Positions 27,815 to 38,792 of a stretch of DNA of 64,000 nucleotides are shown here, one piece after another. Below the pieces are notes generated by a model. It made no database searches. It saw only the letters and a list, made by a program, of their open reading frames with translations, and was not told the origin of the DNA. Origin of the DNA: Sabellastarte sp. h YS-2021 (taxonomy: Eukaryota; Annelida; Polychaeta; Sabellida; Sabellidae). Numbering within the stretch: the first letter of the stretch is position 1; each line of letters opens with the position of its first letter. Location: the NCBI GenBank assembly GCA_964017235.1, contig OZ024933.1, forward strand, positions 57,084,255 through 57,148,254, written 5' to 3'. Made by a program: the position numbers and the translations under genes.

Positions 27815-29470
27815 TGTATAATTATATCCCCAGGCGAAAGTCGGGGATATATTGGGTTCAGGTCCGTCGCGCCGCCGCCGCCGTAGAAATTTCCTTGTGT
27901 ACGCGATAACTCAAAAACGGATTAATATTTTTTTTTCAAACTTGGTACACATGTTAAGGATGCCCAAAGGAAGATCCCTATTTTAAGGTGACCTTAAACT
28001 CCCAATAATAAAGAACTTATGGCCACCTTAAGGTCAGAAATTGCACTTTTGGCCACTTAGAGCCCTCTAGGTCACAAACTATGAGGCTTATCTGCATCAA
28101 ATTTTACCTGAGAACACATTAATATATTCTTAGTACATGTGCCAAAAATCAAGACTTTAAGTTGAGGAGAAAATTGTCTTTGAGGCCCATAAAGACCCCA
28201 CTTAGGACTTTTTTCCTATATTTTTAACTTATTTTGCCCTATAATTTGGAAGTGGTAATTCTGATGAGTCTCAAACTGCACTAGATGTAACTCTTATATG
28301 TAATCCCTGTCTGTGAAAAATTTAAAGGCTGTAGGTTTACCTGTTAGGCCGACTTAAGATCTCAAAATTGCCCACAGAGACCCAATTTATGGACTTTTTG
28401 CCATCTTCAAGCACTGTAGCTTTCAAACTATGTCTCTCATCTAAGTGAAATATCATCTGAGAATATATCAATATGTTTTTCTTGTATGTACTCCAAAATT
28501 TAGGCCTTTAATAGACATTCCTTATTTATATATTTTATTTTATTTTAGTGATAAGATTAACTGAGCTTTTTGTATTTGATTACCCCTTTTATATTATAAG
28601 TGTTTGTTTACCATTTGTGCTGCAGCACTCCATCTCTTTGTAGTCCCCATCCCCCACCCACCTCTGGGACCTCCAGCCATTGAGTGACACTAAATAAACA
28701 AAGGTATACAGATCTTCTGTAATAGTGAGAGAGGTGTGGAGAAGGGGAGAGAGGTGGGGTGGGGGTGGGAGGTGGTGTTTGCTTCATTATCTAATTATCT
28801 AAGACAAAGGGAGTCAGAACTGAGATTGTGTCACATATTTAGGTTGCATATATATGGACCACATATATAGGAATTGAGGAAATGAATAACTGAAAAACAA
28901 TGCAAATTCTAAAAATAATATAATAAAATAATAATATAAATAATATATGATTTTTAAATAATATTTTATTTGTGAACAAATATAGAAACAGAGATACGCT
29001 TTTGGAATTATGAATTTAGAATGGACATTCAATCATCAATCATTTAAATACTTTGAAAATAGGTTCAGAGTTACCCTTTGCAGGAAGATTGAAAAGTATG
29101 ATGAGTTGAGTTCAAAATAATATTTTATTTGTCAACAAATATAGAAACAGATATGCTCTTTTGAGATTATTAATTTAGAATGGACATTCAATCATCAATC
29201 ATTTAAATACTTTGAAAATAGGTTCAGAGTTATCATTGCAGGAAGATTGAAAATATGATCTGTTGAGTTATGTATTCGACGTCTGGGGATACACCATCTT
29301 CCTTGGGAAGATATAAACTTAGTAGATTGATGTGCTGAAGTTCATATAACTTTCCCAATATTTATGGCATACAACAAATGGATTAAATAAAAAATTCCCG
29401 ATCAAAACCTGTGGCGTGAGTGATGACCTGTCTGGGGATATGTTGGCGCCGAGTTGGCCCAATCTAGTTT
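27815..29470 (+). mobile_element. Family D hairpin element, copy 1
   Basis: Starts with a 9-bp-stem hairpin (27823-27851, TATATCCCC...GGGGATATA), then a GCC-repeat lead (gtcgcgccgccgccgccg) and 'acgcgataactcaaaaacgg'. Degenerate repeat units follow ('tagctttcaaactatg'), then two direct copies of a segment of about 155 bp (28960-29110 and 29115-29260), then the end 'ggcccaatctagttt' at 29470. It matches 32273-35567 at both ends. 1656 bp, non-coding. Class unknown; it shares ATTAT-hairpin and TAGTTT termini with family B. Confidence 0.78.
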
Positions 29471-32272
29471 ACGAAGTGAATTAAAATAGGATGTGCAGTG
29501 ACCTGGACACAAGGCCATTTGAAAAGTAAAGATTAATTTACACTGTCATTTGAGGATTGGCATATTATATGGCCTGAGTGTGATGATTGTCCTTCATTTG
29601 TGCAATAGAAAGTTATTTGTAGTTCAGCTTGGTGTATATATAAAATTATATTAAAGATAGATATAACAATATTAAAATTACATTCCTATTCCTTCACTAA
29701 TAATTGGTTGTGAATGTAGAATAAGAAATCTAAAATTCACCACATATCTGAAATTCGCCACATGTGGAAATACTAATAGAAATAATGAATTGAGGTGAGA
29801 TTTGTTGGATGTTTTTTTCTTCATGGAATTAACTAAGCTTTTAGAGGTGGCAAATTTTAGATTTCTGGCGAATTTTACATTTGTTACTGTACAATAAGTG
29901 TAACCCCACCAGGGTAATTCATAGTGTGAGAAATATGGGGAGTTCCATGAACCAACAAGGCACTTTAGAGAAATAATATTTGTATGACCTTCAGGATGTA
30001 CACTTGTGATGTAAGAACAGTGACCTTCAAAATGGTCACCTGTAAAATAGGAAAGTTTTCAATTTGATGCTATACTGGAACTAAGCCTTGGTCAGTTGAA
30101 AAATAAGAAATGTAGAATAAACATCCTAATTCAACTTGAGTACTTATAATTATGAAGATAATTTGAAAGCTTAGAATTAAAATTTGAGGTCTCCTTGTTT
30201 TGTCAAGAAAAGGGAGCTAAATTGAGGTCACTTGAGATAGGTTTACAAATAATAAAACAGTTTGGAGTAAGTTTCTATTTAATATTAGATCCCAAAGTTT
30301 GAATGTCATGCATTCCTTTGTTTATAATTTAAATACATATCATTTGATAAAGGCGATACGGGTAAATTGATGCTCATAATCTGCATAATATTGTGGTGTC
30401 TTTAATTAATGTAAGGTCAGTTGAAGAAATGTATCCCAAAATTATCACTTGAAGGTTATCAAGGAAAAGATATTTAAAAACTCCCAGGAGATAGTTGTTT
30501 GTACAGAGTTAGAAATGGAAGTTATGCCACTGAGAAAAAAAAAAAAACATTATTAAAGAGGTAAATTTTGAATGTTTATTCCATTGTGTCGGTAGTTCAA
30601 GTATTTTCAATTTTTAGTGATATGTAACTGAATATAGACTTAATTTCACATGTATAGTTGATTGTGTTGATAATTATTGTAAATAATGATTGGAGTCACT
30701 TTGTAGAGTTTGCAGTTAAATAATATATGCTTAGCAGAGGACTTAAAACCCACTTTTCTATCGTAACCCTAATGTAACCACAAAGTTTGGTATAAAGCAG
30801 GGCTTGCACCAGTTGTAATTGTTCTATTCAACTACTGGTGTACTCCTAAACTACCCTTTCATGCTTACTGCTTGTAATAATTTCATCAATCTCTTGGTAT
30901 TACCTTATTTATTGTTAGGAATGAGTCAGTATCAAAAGTATGTAGAATGGGAGGCTACCATTGCAAACCCATTATGATTCCGGGGATCCAAAAAAATCTG
31001 TGTTTTAGTATATCCCCAATCAAATAGACCTGCTAACAGTAAGTGAAACTCGTAAAAACAAAACATGAAAGTTCTGCTCAACAAAATCACTATAAAAGGC
31101 TCCAAATGCAACAAAAATATGGGATGAAAGTTTGTAATTTCTCCAGGCTCAGGCTTTGTTTCCAATAGGTTAAGTATTCATTCAGTTATATGTGTGGACA
31201 ATCCAGATGGCAGTTGCAAAGGGTTTATCATTGTAGTTTAGTAAAAATGCTCCCGATTCCAAGATACCAGGGCCATTGGCCCGTCCCTATTCATTGTAAC
31301 CCTAATGTAACCACAAAGTATATTGTATACAGTAGAGTGTGCAGCAGTTGTAATTGTTGTATCCAAGTTCTCCTTTACTGTTATATTACCCTTTGATGCT
31401 TACTCCTTTCAGCATCCATAAAAAGTGGGACATTTTGGTGTAAGAGTGTAGGAGAGATTGATCATTTTACACCAATTTTTATCCGAGTATTAGAAGAACG
31501 GTATTCTTTTGTGCAACCTCCAAATTATTACCTTGTCTAGAACAAGTCGTTTAGGTCTCCAAGGCAAAATGGTTGAGATTCCGGGACTCAGCCTAATTTA
31601 GTACCATTCCAATCAAACACTGACATTTCCTGTTAATGACATCTCAATAAACCTCATCAACTGTACAAAAAATGTGGGATAAACGTGTGCAATTTCTTCA
31701 GATTTCTGGTATGTTCCCAATATTTTAAATTTTCCTTCCATTATATGTGTTGACAGGCAAGATGGAGGTTATAAAGTGTTTTAACCTGTTTACCAAAACA
31801 TGGCAGAGCTGTTAAAAGAAACCATTGTAAAGGGCTGCAAATGTATAGAAATATGGGATAAAAGTCTGCAATGTCTTTAGAGTCAAGATATGTTTCCCGT
31901 GTTGTAAGTTTTCCCAAAACTGTGCTGAAAAACGAAGTTTTGGTTGTAAAATCTCATCAGAATATTTCAGTAAAGTACTCTCTATACCATCCCTAATTTT
32001 TGTAACACAATGTACTTAATAGATTTGATTGGTGCCTGAGTTACTTATAGTATAAATTTGAATAAGTGTCTTACTTATTGATATATTATATTGTTTACGC
32101 CACCATTATTCATATAAGTCATTTGTTTTAGAGTGGCTCAGTTACACCAGTAAGAAAAAAAGTATTTCATGTGCCAATGATAAAAATATATTTTCCGTGT
32201 TTTTTTGTCATCAATTGCTGTGATTTTTTTTTGGCCCTGTAAGGCTGGCCCTTGTACAAGCTGTAGTTCTGG
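29471..32272. other. Intergenic, partly tandem repeat
   Basis: No coding signal. Contains MITE F1 (29717-29891) and a decayed tandem repeat between 30765 and 31910: 'aaccctaatgtaaccacaaa' occurs at about 30763 and 31298, 'cagttgtaattgtt' at about 30811 and 31346, and 'aaatatgggat' at about 31115 and 31851. This gives a period of about 535 bp with shorter sub-repeats. Confidence 0.55.
29717..29891. mobile_element. MITE family F, copy 1
   Basis: Left TAGAATAAGAAATCTAAAAT and right inverted, weaker (acatttgttactgta). The interior repeats 'ccacatatctgaaattcgcc'. 175 bp, related to the better copy at 36794-37022. TA at both ends suggests a Tc1/mariner-type target. Confidence 0.65.
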
Positions 32273-35200
32273 TGTATAATTATATCCCCAGACGAAAGTC
32301 GGGGATATATTGGATTCAGGGTCGTCGCGCCGCCGCCGCCGCCGTAGAAATTTCCTTGTGGACGCGATAACTCAAAAACAAATTAATATTTTTTTTTCAA
32401 ACTTGGTACACATGTTAAGGGTGCCCAAAGGAAGATCCCCATTTTAAGGTGACCTTAAACTCCCAGTAAAAAAGAACTTATGGCCACCTTAAGGTTAGAA
32501 ATTGGACTTTTGGCCACTTAGAGCCCTGTAGGTCACAAACTATGATGCTCAGCTGGCTGAAATTATACCTGACAACACATTAATATGTTCTTAGTACATG
32601 TGCCGAAAATCACGACTTTAAGTTGAGGAGAAAATTGTGTTTGAGGCCCATAAATACCCCCACTTAGGAATTTTTTGCTATACTTTTCACATATTTTGCC
32701 CTATAATTTGGAAGTGGTAATTCTGATGAGTCTCAAACTGCGCTAGGTATAACTTTGATATGTCATCCTTGTCTGTAGAAAATTTTAGGGCTGTAGGTTT
32801 ACCCAAAGGGGTCGACTTAAGGTCTCAAAAGTGCCCACAGAGACCCAATTTATGCACTTTTTGCCACTTTCAAGCACTGTAGCTTTCAAACTATGTCTCT
32901 CATCTAAGTTAAATATCATCTGGGAATATATCTATGTGTTTTCTTATATGTGCCCCAACATTTAGGCCTTTAATAGACAGTTAACCTGTGTATCAGGACC
33001 ATAAACACCCACCCGAGTGACCCTTATAAGACATTTTTCACATCTTTTTCCCTGTAACTTGGAAATGGTAAGTCTGAGAAGTTTCAAACTGTATTAGATA
33101 TATATTCTGTGTGTAATCTTAGTATGTAACAGATTTTAAGTCTGAAGCTTTAATTTTGAAGGTCAAATTGAGGTCTCTAAAAGGCTCCCAAAGACCCAAT
33201 ATTTGGACTTTTTGCTACTTTTAAGCCCTGTGACTGTCAAACTATGTGACTGATAGAGCTCAAATCCTATCTGGGAAGATATTAGTATGTTATTTTTATA
33301 TGTGCCAAAAATTAATGCTTTAAGAAGAGATTTAACCTGTGTATGAGGACCATAAATCCCCACCCGAGTGACCATTTTTAGACATTTTTCACATATTTTT
33401 CCCCTGGAAATGGTAAGTCTAAGAAGTTTCAAACTGTATTAGATGCATATTGTATGTGTAATCTTAGTATGTGACAAATTTTAAGTCTGAAGCTTTAATT
33501 TGAAGGCCACATTTAGGTCTCTAGAAGGCCCCATAAAGACCCAGTATTTGGACATTTTGCCAATTTTAAGGCCTGTGACTGTTAAACTATGTGACTGATA
33601 GAGCTGAAATCTCATCTGGGAATACATTATTATGTTCTTTTTACATGTGCCAAAAATCAAGGCTTCAAGTAGACATTTAACCTGTGTATGAGGACCTTAA
33701 ACACCCACCAGAGTGACCCTTTTAAGACATTTTTCACATATTTTGCTCTGTAACTTGGAAATGGTAAGCCTGAGAAGTTTCAAACTTTATTAGATACATA
33801 TTCTATGTGTAATCTTAGTATGTAACAAATTTTAAGTCTGAAGCTTTAATTTGAAAGGCACATCGAGATCTCTAAAAGGCCCACAGAGACCCAATATTTG
33901 GACTTTTTGCCACCTTTAAGCCCTGTGACTGTTAAACTATGTGATTGATTGAGCTGAAATCCCATCTGGGAATGCATTATTATGTCCTTTCTACATGTGC
34001 CGAAAATCAAGGTTTTTAGTAGACATTTAACCTGTGTATGAGGGCCATAGACACTCGCCCAAGTGCCTTTTTTGACATTTTTTCCGTATTTTGCCCTGTT
34101 ATTTGGAAATGCTTAGTGTGACAAGTCTTAAACTGTATTATATATAATTTTTGTTTGTTATGTATGTCCCCCAAAAAGTTTCAGATCTGTAGTTTAATTG
34201 CTAAGGTCTCTTTAACAATTGTAAAATGCCCACAGAAACCCAATTTATGGACATTATGCCACTTTAAAGCCCAGTAACTGTCAAACTATGTGGGTTATAG
34301 AGCTGAAATCTTTGAATTTTTAAAAGGAAATGTCTGTCTATTTAAATTTTGAATATTAATAATGTTATGGCTATCTTAGTCTTTTAAGAACTTATTTTTG
34401 TGTGTTATACCTCTGCTTGCTGAGTTTTTAACTTTTTAAAATGAAACTGGTTAAACATATTCAAGTAGACAAAATGGACACTTTAAGTGAGCTTTAAGTC
34501 CCAATATTAATGAAATTATATCCTTATGTAGTAAAACTAGGGGATTTTTAACCCTCAACTAGCCCAGTTTTATTCAACTTGCCTCAGTTAATTTTGACAC
34601 AGCTCCTACAGTTATGAACTCATTTCAGTTGATAATCACATACTTAAAATTCTCAATTCCTTTTGTATTTGAGTACCCCTTTTATATAGATTGTTTGTTT
34701 ACCATTTATGCTGTAGCACTCCATCTCTTTGTAGTCCCAACCCACATCCCCCCCCCCCTGCATTCCCCCCACCCACCTCTGGGACCTCCAGCTATATTGA
34801 GTGACACTAAATAAACAAAGGTATTTAATGATATCAGATGAGAAACAAAGAACTCAATGGGGTTGCAGATCTTGTGTAATAGTGAGAGAGGTGTGGAGAA
34901 GGGGAGAGGGGTGGGGGTGGGAGGTGGTGGGCTTCATTACATATAACACAAAGGGGAGTCAGAACTGAGATTGTGTCACATATTTAGGTTGCATATATAT
35001 GGACCACATATATAGGTATAGAGGAAATGAATAACTGAAAACAATTTGCAAATTCTAAAAATAATATAATAAAATAATAATATAAATAATTTTTTTTTAA
35101 ATAATATTTTATTTGTGAACAAATATAGAAACAGATATGCGCTTTTGGGATTATGAATTTTAGAATGGACATTGAATCATCAATCATTTAAATACTTTGA

Positions 35201-35567
35201 AGGAAGATTGAAAAGTATGATGAGTTGAGTTAAAAATAATATTTTATTTGTCAACAAATATAGAAACAGATATGCTCTTTTGGGATTATTATTTTAGAAT
35301 GGACATTCAATCATCAATCATTTAAATACTTTGAAAATAGGTTTAGAGTTATCATTGCAGGAAGATTGAAAATATAATTTGAGTTATGTATTCGGCGTCT
35401 GGGGATACACCATCTTCCTTGGGAAGATATAAACAGAGTAGATTGATGTGCTGAAGTTCATATAATAATGGGTAATTATGTTTTAAAAAAATTCCCGATC
35501 AAAACCTGTGGCGTGAGTGATGACCTGTCTGGGGATATGTTGGCGCTGAGTTGGCCCAATCTAGTTT
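32273..35567 (+). mobile_element. Family D hairpin element, copy 2 (expanded array)
   Basis: Same head (hairpin 32281-32309, one extra GCC triplet) and same end 'ggcccaatctagttt' as 27815-29470, but 3295 bp long. The extra length is an array of about four units of roughly 325 bp at about 32980-34300 ('cctgtgtatgaggaccataa', 'gaaatggtaagtctgagaag', 'aagtctgaagctttaatttg'). The 155-bp doublet is at 35100-35350. All open frames in it are repeat translations. Confidence 0.78.
32980..34300 (+). repeat. Tandem array of about 325-bp units in family D copy 2
   Basis: Repeated words at regular spacing: 'aacctgtgtat' at about 32983, 33338, 33680 and 34030; 'acatttttcacatat' variants about 60 bp later each time; 'gtgactgatagagct' at about 33247, 33592 and 33945. 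Units differ by small indels. Copy 1 of family D has only the degenerate equivalent. Confidence 0.75.
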
Positions 35568-36184
35568 AGGTTTAATATTTACCAGTCTTAAAAAAATACG
35601 ACTACGAACTTTACTTCATTTGCTGCCTGATACGGTTTCAGGAAACGCAGGACCTTGTAGCCCTAAAAATGGGTAATTAACCTCACACAGATCTGCTACC
35701 TTATTCAACAGCATTTCAGTGGGTGTTTGTAATAAATATCTCGACGGCTGTAAGCTATGTACACAGAAGATGTAAATCTCATGTCACATTCATGCGGCCT
35801 CTAAATTAATTAGTACTTTTCTGGATACTCAAGAATGGTTTACTTTGATCAACTCATGTACAATTTTTTTGAAACATAAAAATTCTCACCATTTTTGTGA
35901 ATTGAAAATTTGCCAAATTTAAATATTATAATATATTTTATATTTTATACAATGTAACTATAGTCCCAATATGAAATCACCATCACAGACTGTTGTGTGT
36001 CTTTTGCTCAGCCAAAGCTTACCTCTGAAAACTTTGTTATTAATCACAGAAGCCAAAGCTTAATTCCAAAGACTTTACACATACTTTCTAAGAATTGATG
36101 TTATGGTACATAAAAGTTCAAGCATGAATGGGAGTAAAGTAAATCGTGCATTTACGAAGATTACCTCATTGATCTGATGAATAG

Positions 36185-36226
36185 CTGACTGACTGACTGA
36201 CTGACTGATTGATTGATTGATTGACT
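36185..36226 (+). repeat. GACT/GATT microsatellite
   Basis: Consecutive tetranucleotides: about four units of GACT followed by about four of GATT, a single-base switch within one tract. Confidence 0.85.
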
Positions 36227-36499
36227 TAGGTTTTTTTTATAACCATTTTATGTTAAATGTTGTCAGTTAGTGTTAACCAAAATGTTGTGAGACTGACCGG
36301 TCTATAAATGATATGAAAACGTATACACAGTTATGTGTTTTTGTACATTTCAAACACAAACTAGTGTTTTCTTCTGTGTCTGACTTGTGTGATAGTGTTC
36401 TGTATTTCTTTATTTAATTTCTTTAGTCAGTGATTAATTCGCATTTGTAATCTTACTTGAACTTTTGATGCATTTCTGATTTAGCATTGCCACATGTGA

Positions 36500-37125
36500 G
36501 TTACTAAATGTCTCTGTGGATCAATTATGTCTTTTTTTGTGTTTCTGTACAAACACTCAGGATAGATAATGTCTTGTATGTGTTCATGACTATTGTGTGT
36601 AGATATGCACTGGATAGATCAATAATGTCTTTTTTGTGTTTCTTTGAAGATATGTACTGGATGGATCGATATAATGTTTTGTATGTTTCTGTACAGATAC
36701 ACACTAGATTGATCAATAAAATATCTTTGTATGTTTCTGTACAGATACACACTTCTTAGATCAATTATGTCTTTGTATATTTCTGCACAGATGTAGAGTA
36801 AGAAATCTAAAATTCGCCACATATCTGAAATTCGCCACATGTGAAAATACTAATAAAATAAATGAATTGTGGTGAGATTTGTTAACGGTATAGTAAATTA
36901 AGGCTTTTTGAACTGAAAAATACCAATTTTTAGACAAAAACAAAATTTTCTTCATAAAATTAACTAAGGTTTTAGAGGTGACGAATTTTAGATTCCTGGC
37001 GAATTTTGGATTTCTTACTCTATACTAGATAGATCTATATGTTAGAGTGTTTCTGCTTATATACACTGAGTAGATGAATAATGTCTATATATACAGAAAT
37101 ACATTGGATACATCAACAATGTCAG
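36500..37125 (+). repeat. Minisatellite of about 55-75 bp units, split by MITE
   Basis: Repeats of 'gtatgtttctgtacagata' plus 'cactagattgatcaataa' type units at about 36525, 36595, 36650, 36690, 36740 and 36775, resuming after the MITE at 37025-37115. The open frames here on both strands (rich in repeated CTETYK-like words) are translations of the repeat, not genes. Confidence 0.7.
36794..37022. mobile_element. MITE family F, copy 2 (best copy)
   Basis: Terminal inverted repeats TAGAGTAAGAAATCTAAAAT and, at the right, ttttggatttcttactcta. It is flanked by TA and inserted into a minisatellite unit: joining the flanks (acagatg TA tactagatag) restores the unit. 229 bp, non-coding. The TA target and TIR style fit a Tc1/mariner-type MITE. 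Confidence 0.8.
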
Positions 37126-37283
37126 AGCATCTAGAAGAGCACATGATGGATACCCATTCCACAGAAAACACAAATTTTAGATTTCTTACTCCACAGAGGA
37201 TACAGTGTATTTGTTGTATAACAACCAGCACTGTTCCACCTCTGTTATCTGGCTAAAAGCTAGGAGAATACGATTGTGTTTGG

Positions 37284-38079
37284 TAGGGCTGTGACGGGTA
37301 CAAAAAAACGGCATCGAGTACTCGCCCTCTGACAACTGGCCCGAATTCGAGTAACCGCGAGATTTAGTTCCCACCATTAGAAGTCTTCTGTAGTCAAATA
37401 GTCGATTCCGGAAACGAAACTTTTGAAGAAAAACGTCTCCTGTTTAACCAGATTAGTGGTGGGATCGCCAGCTTAAATGACAGATCGAGCATCACTTGTT
37501 AGAAGCGAGTTGAACTCGAGTCAAACTCGAGTAATTTTCGGGATAAAGTATTTCGTTTATTAGCGAAAATATTTTACATAACCGTACATGAGGCAAAACT
37601 TTGAACTGGAAATAGGCTTTCGCGATATAATTTAAGTTAAATCTTCATTAATTTAAGCCAAAATAAAGTAAAAATGCAACATATTTTTGAAAATTTCAGA
37701 TATTTCGGTTGTTTTGGTGAAGTGTCAGCCTTAGATGGTGAAAATATATACGTTTTCAAAAACTCGAGTTTCACTTGCGCCGATCGATGTGACCCCCAAT
37801 TATCGCCCATCGAGTTGTAACTCGAGTTTGCGTCAACTCGTCCCAGCACTAAACCAGATATTATAGATTATGGAGTAAATTATAGGTTTTCAAGAGAAAA
37901 CAAAAACTTTAATTGATGTTATGTGACGGAAATGTTGAAATGCAGCATATTTTACACAAACGTTTCATTATGTGGGCGATAATACAATGCCTCGCGAGTG
38001 ACCGAGTACTTAAAATGGACTCGAGTACTAGCCAAGATCGACTCGTCTACCGAGGCTCGAGTACTCGTTCGCAGCCCTA
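37284..38079. mobile_element. hAT-type MITE, outer copy (796 bp)
   Basis: Ends TAGGGCTG ... CAGCCCTA with inner inverted 'cgagtactcg' words. Flanked by a perfect 8-bp duplication GTGTTTGG (37276-37283 and 38080-38087). Both the terminal sequence and the 8-bp length are characteristic of hAT elements. It has no transposase. A second hAT MITE is nested at 37454-37851, so the original length was about 390 bp. Confidence 0.92.
37454..37851. mobile_element. hAT-type MITE, nested inner copy (398 bp)
   Basis: Ends TAGTGGTGGGATCG and CGTCCCAGCACTA (inverted, imperfect). Flanked by a perfect 8-bp duplication AACCAGAT (37446-37453 and 37852-37859). Subterminal gagttgaactcgagtcaaac and its inverted form are near the ends. 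It inserted into the outer hAT MITE. Confidence 0.92.
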
Positions 38080-38286
38080 GTGTTTGGATAGTAGGAGGTC
38101 TGTAAAATACACGAGGAATTTTAGAGCACTACAAGAGAAAAACAACAATTTGGTCAAGAAAAAAAAATGAGTTCACAATATAGAATACTTGGCCAACAGA
38201 AGTCTGGATAATAGGGCTTTTACTGAATTATATCTATATCTATAGGTTGATAACATAGACATGTAACATATGACAGTGTGTGTAGA

Positions 38287-38425
38287 TCTTGTGCCACATA
38301 TCAGAAATTCACCACAAGTAGAAATACTAATAAAATAACTGAGGTGAGATATGTTGAATGTATAGCAGATTAAGGCTTTTTGGAACTGCAAATACAAAGT
38401 TTAAGACAAAACATGATTTTTATGT
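38287..38425. mobile_element. MITE family F, copy 3 (truncated)
   Basis: Middle part of the MITE: 'tgccacatatcagaaattca', 'gaaatactaataaaataa' and 'ttaaggctttttgga'. Both terminal inverted repeats are missing or decayed. A further terminal fragment ('aattttagatttcttactcc') lies at 37175-37195. Confidence 0.6.
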
Positions 38426-38627
38426 CGTCACTCTGCGGCGTGGGCGTCCGCGTGAACAACTTCTCCTCCTAAACTACAAGACCCAGAGACATGCTGTTTT
38501 TTTAAGAGATACCTTAACTATCGATGATGAAGGCAAGCAGATCTGTTCGTTCGTCTCTTCCACAGAGCCATTACAAGTCAGGTACCCCCACCCAAAGTGT
38601 GAAAATTTCAACACTTTATCACATTTT

Positions 38628-38792
38628 TCTCATTCACTATTGCAGGGATTTTTCTCATATCCTGCATATATGTACTAGGCCACTAGTAGATTACCTTGTG
38701 TGAGTATTAGACTTGGATCTGTCTAAATTTGTTTTTATTTTTAAATAATTTTTAATGCATTAAAATTCATGAAATCATGCACTAAATCACTT
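38628..38792 (+). repeat. 165-bp direct repeat X, left copy
   Basis: Sequence from tctcattcactattgcaggg to gcactaaatcactt that ends exactly where family B copy 2 begins. It is repeated on the other side of that element at 40425-40594 with substitutions and small indels. Confidence 0.8.

Noticed and set aside
36508..36840. Peptides with repeated YLYRNIQ / CTETYK words
   Set aside because: Translation of the 55-75 bp minisatellite on both strands.
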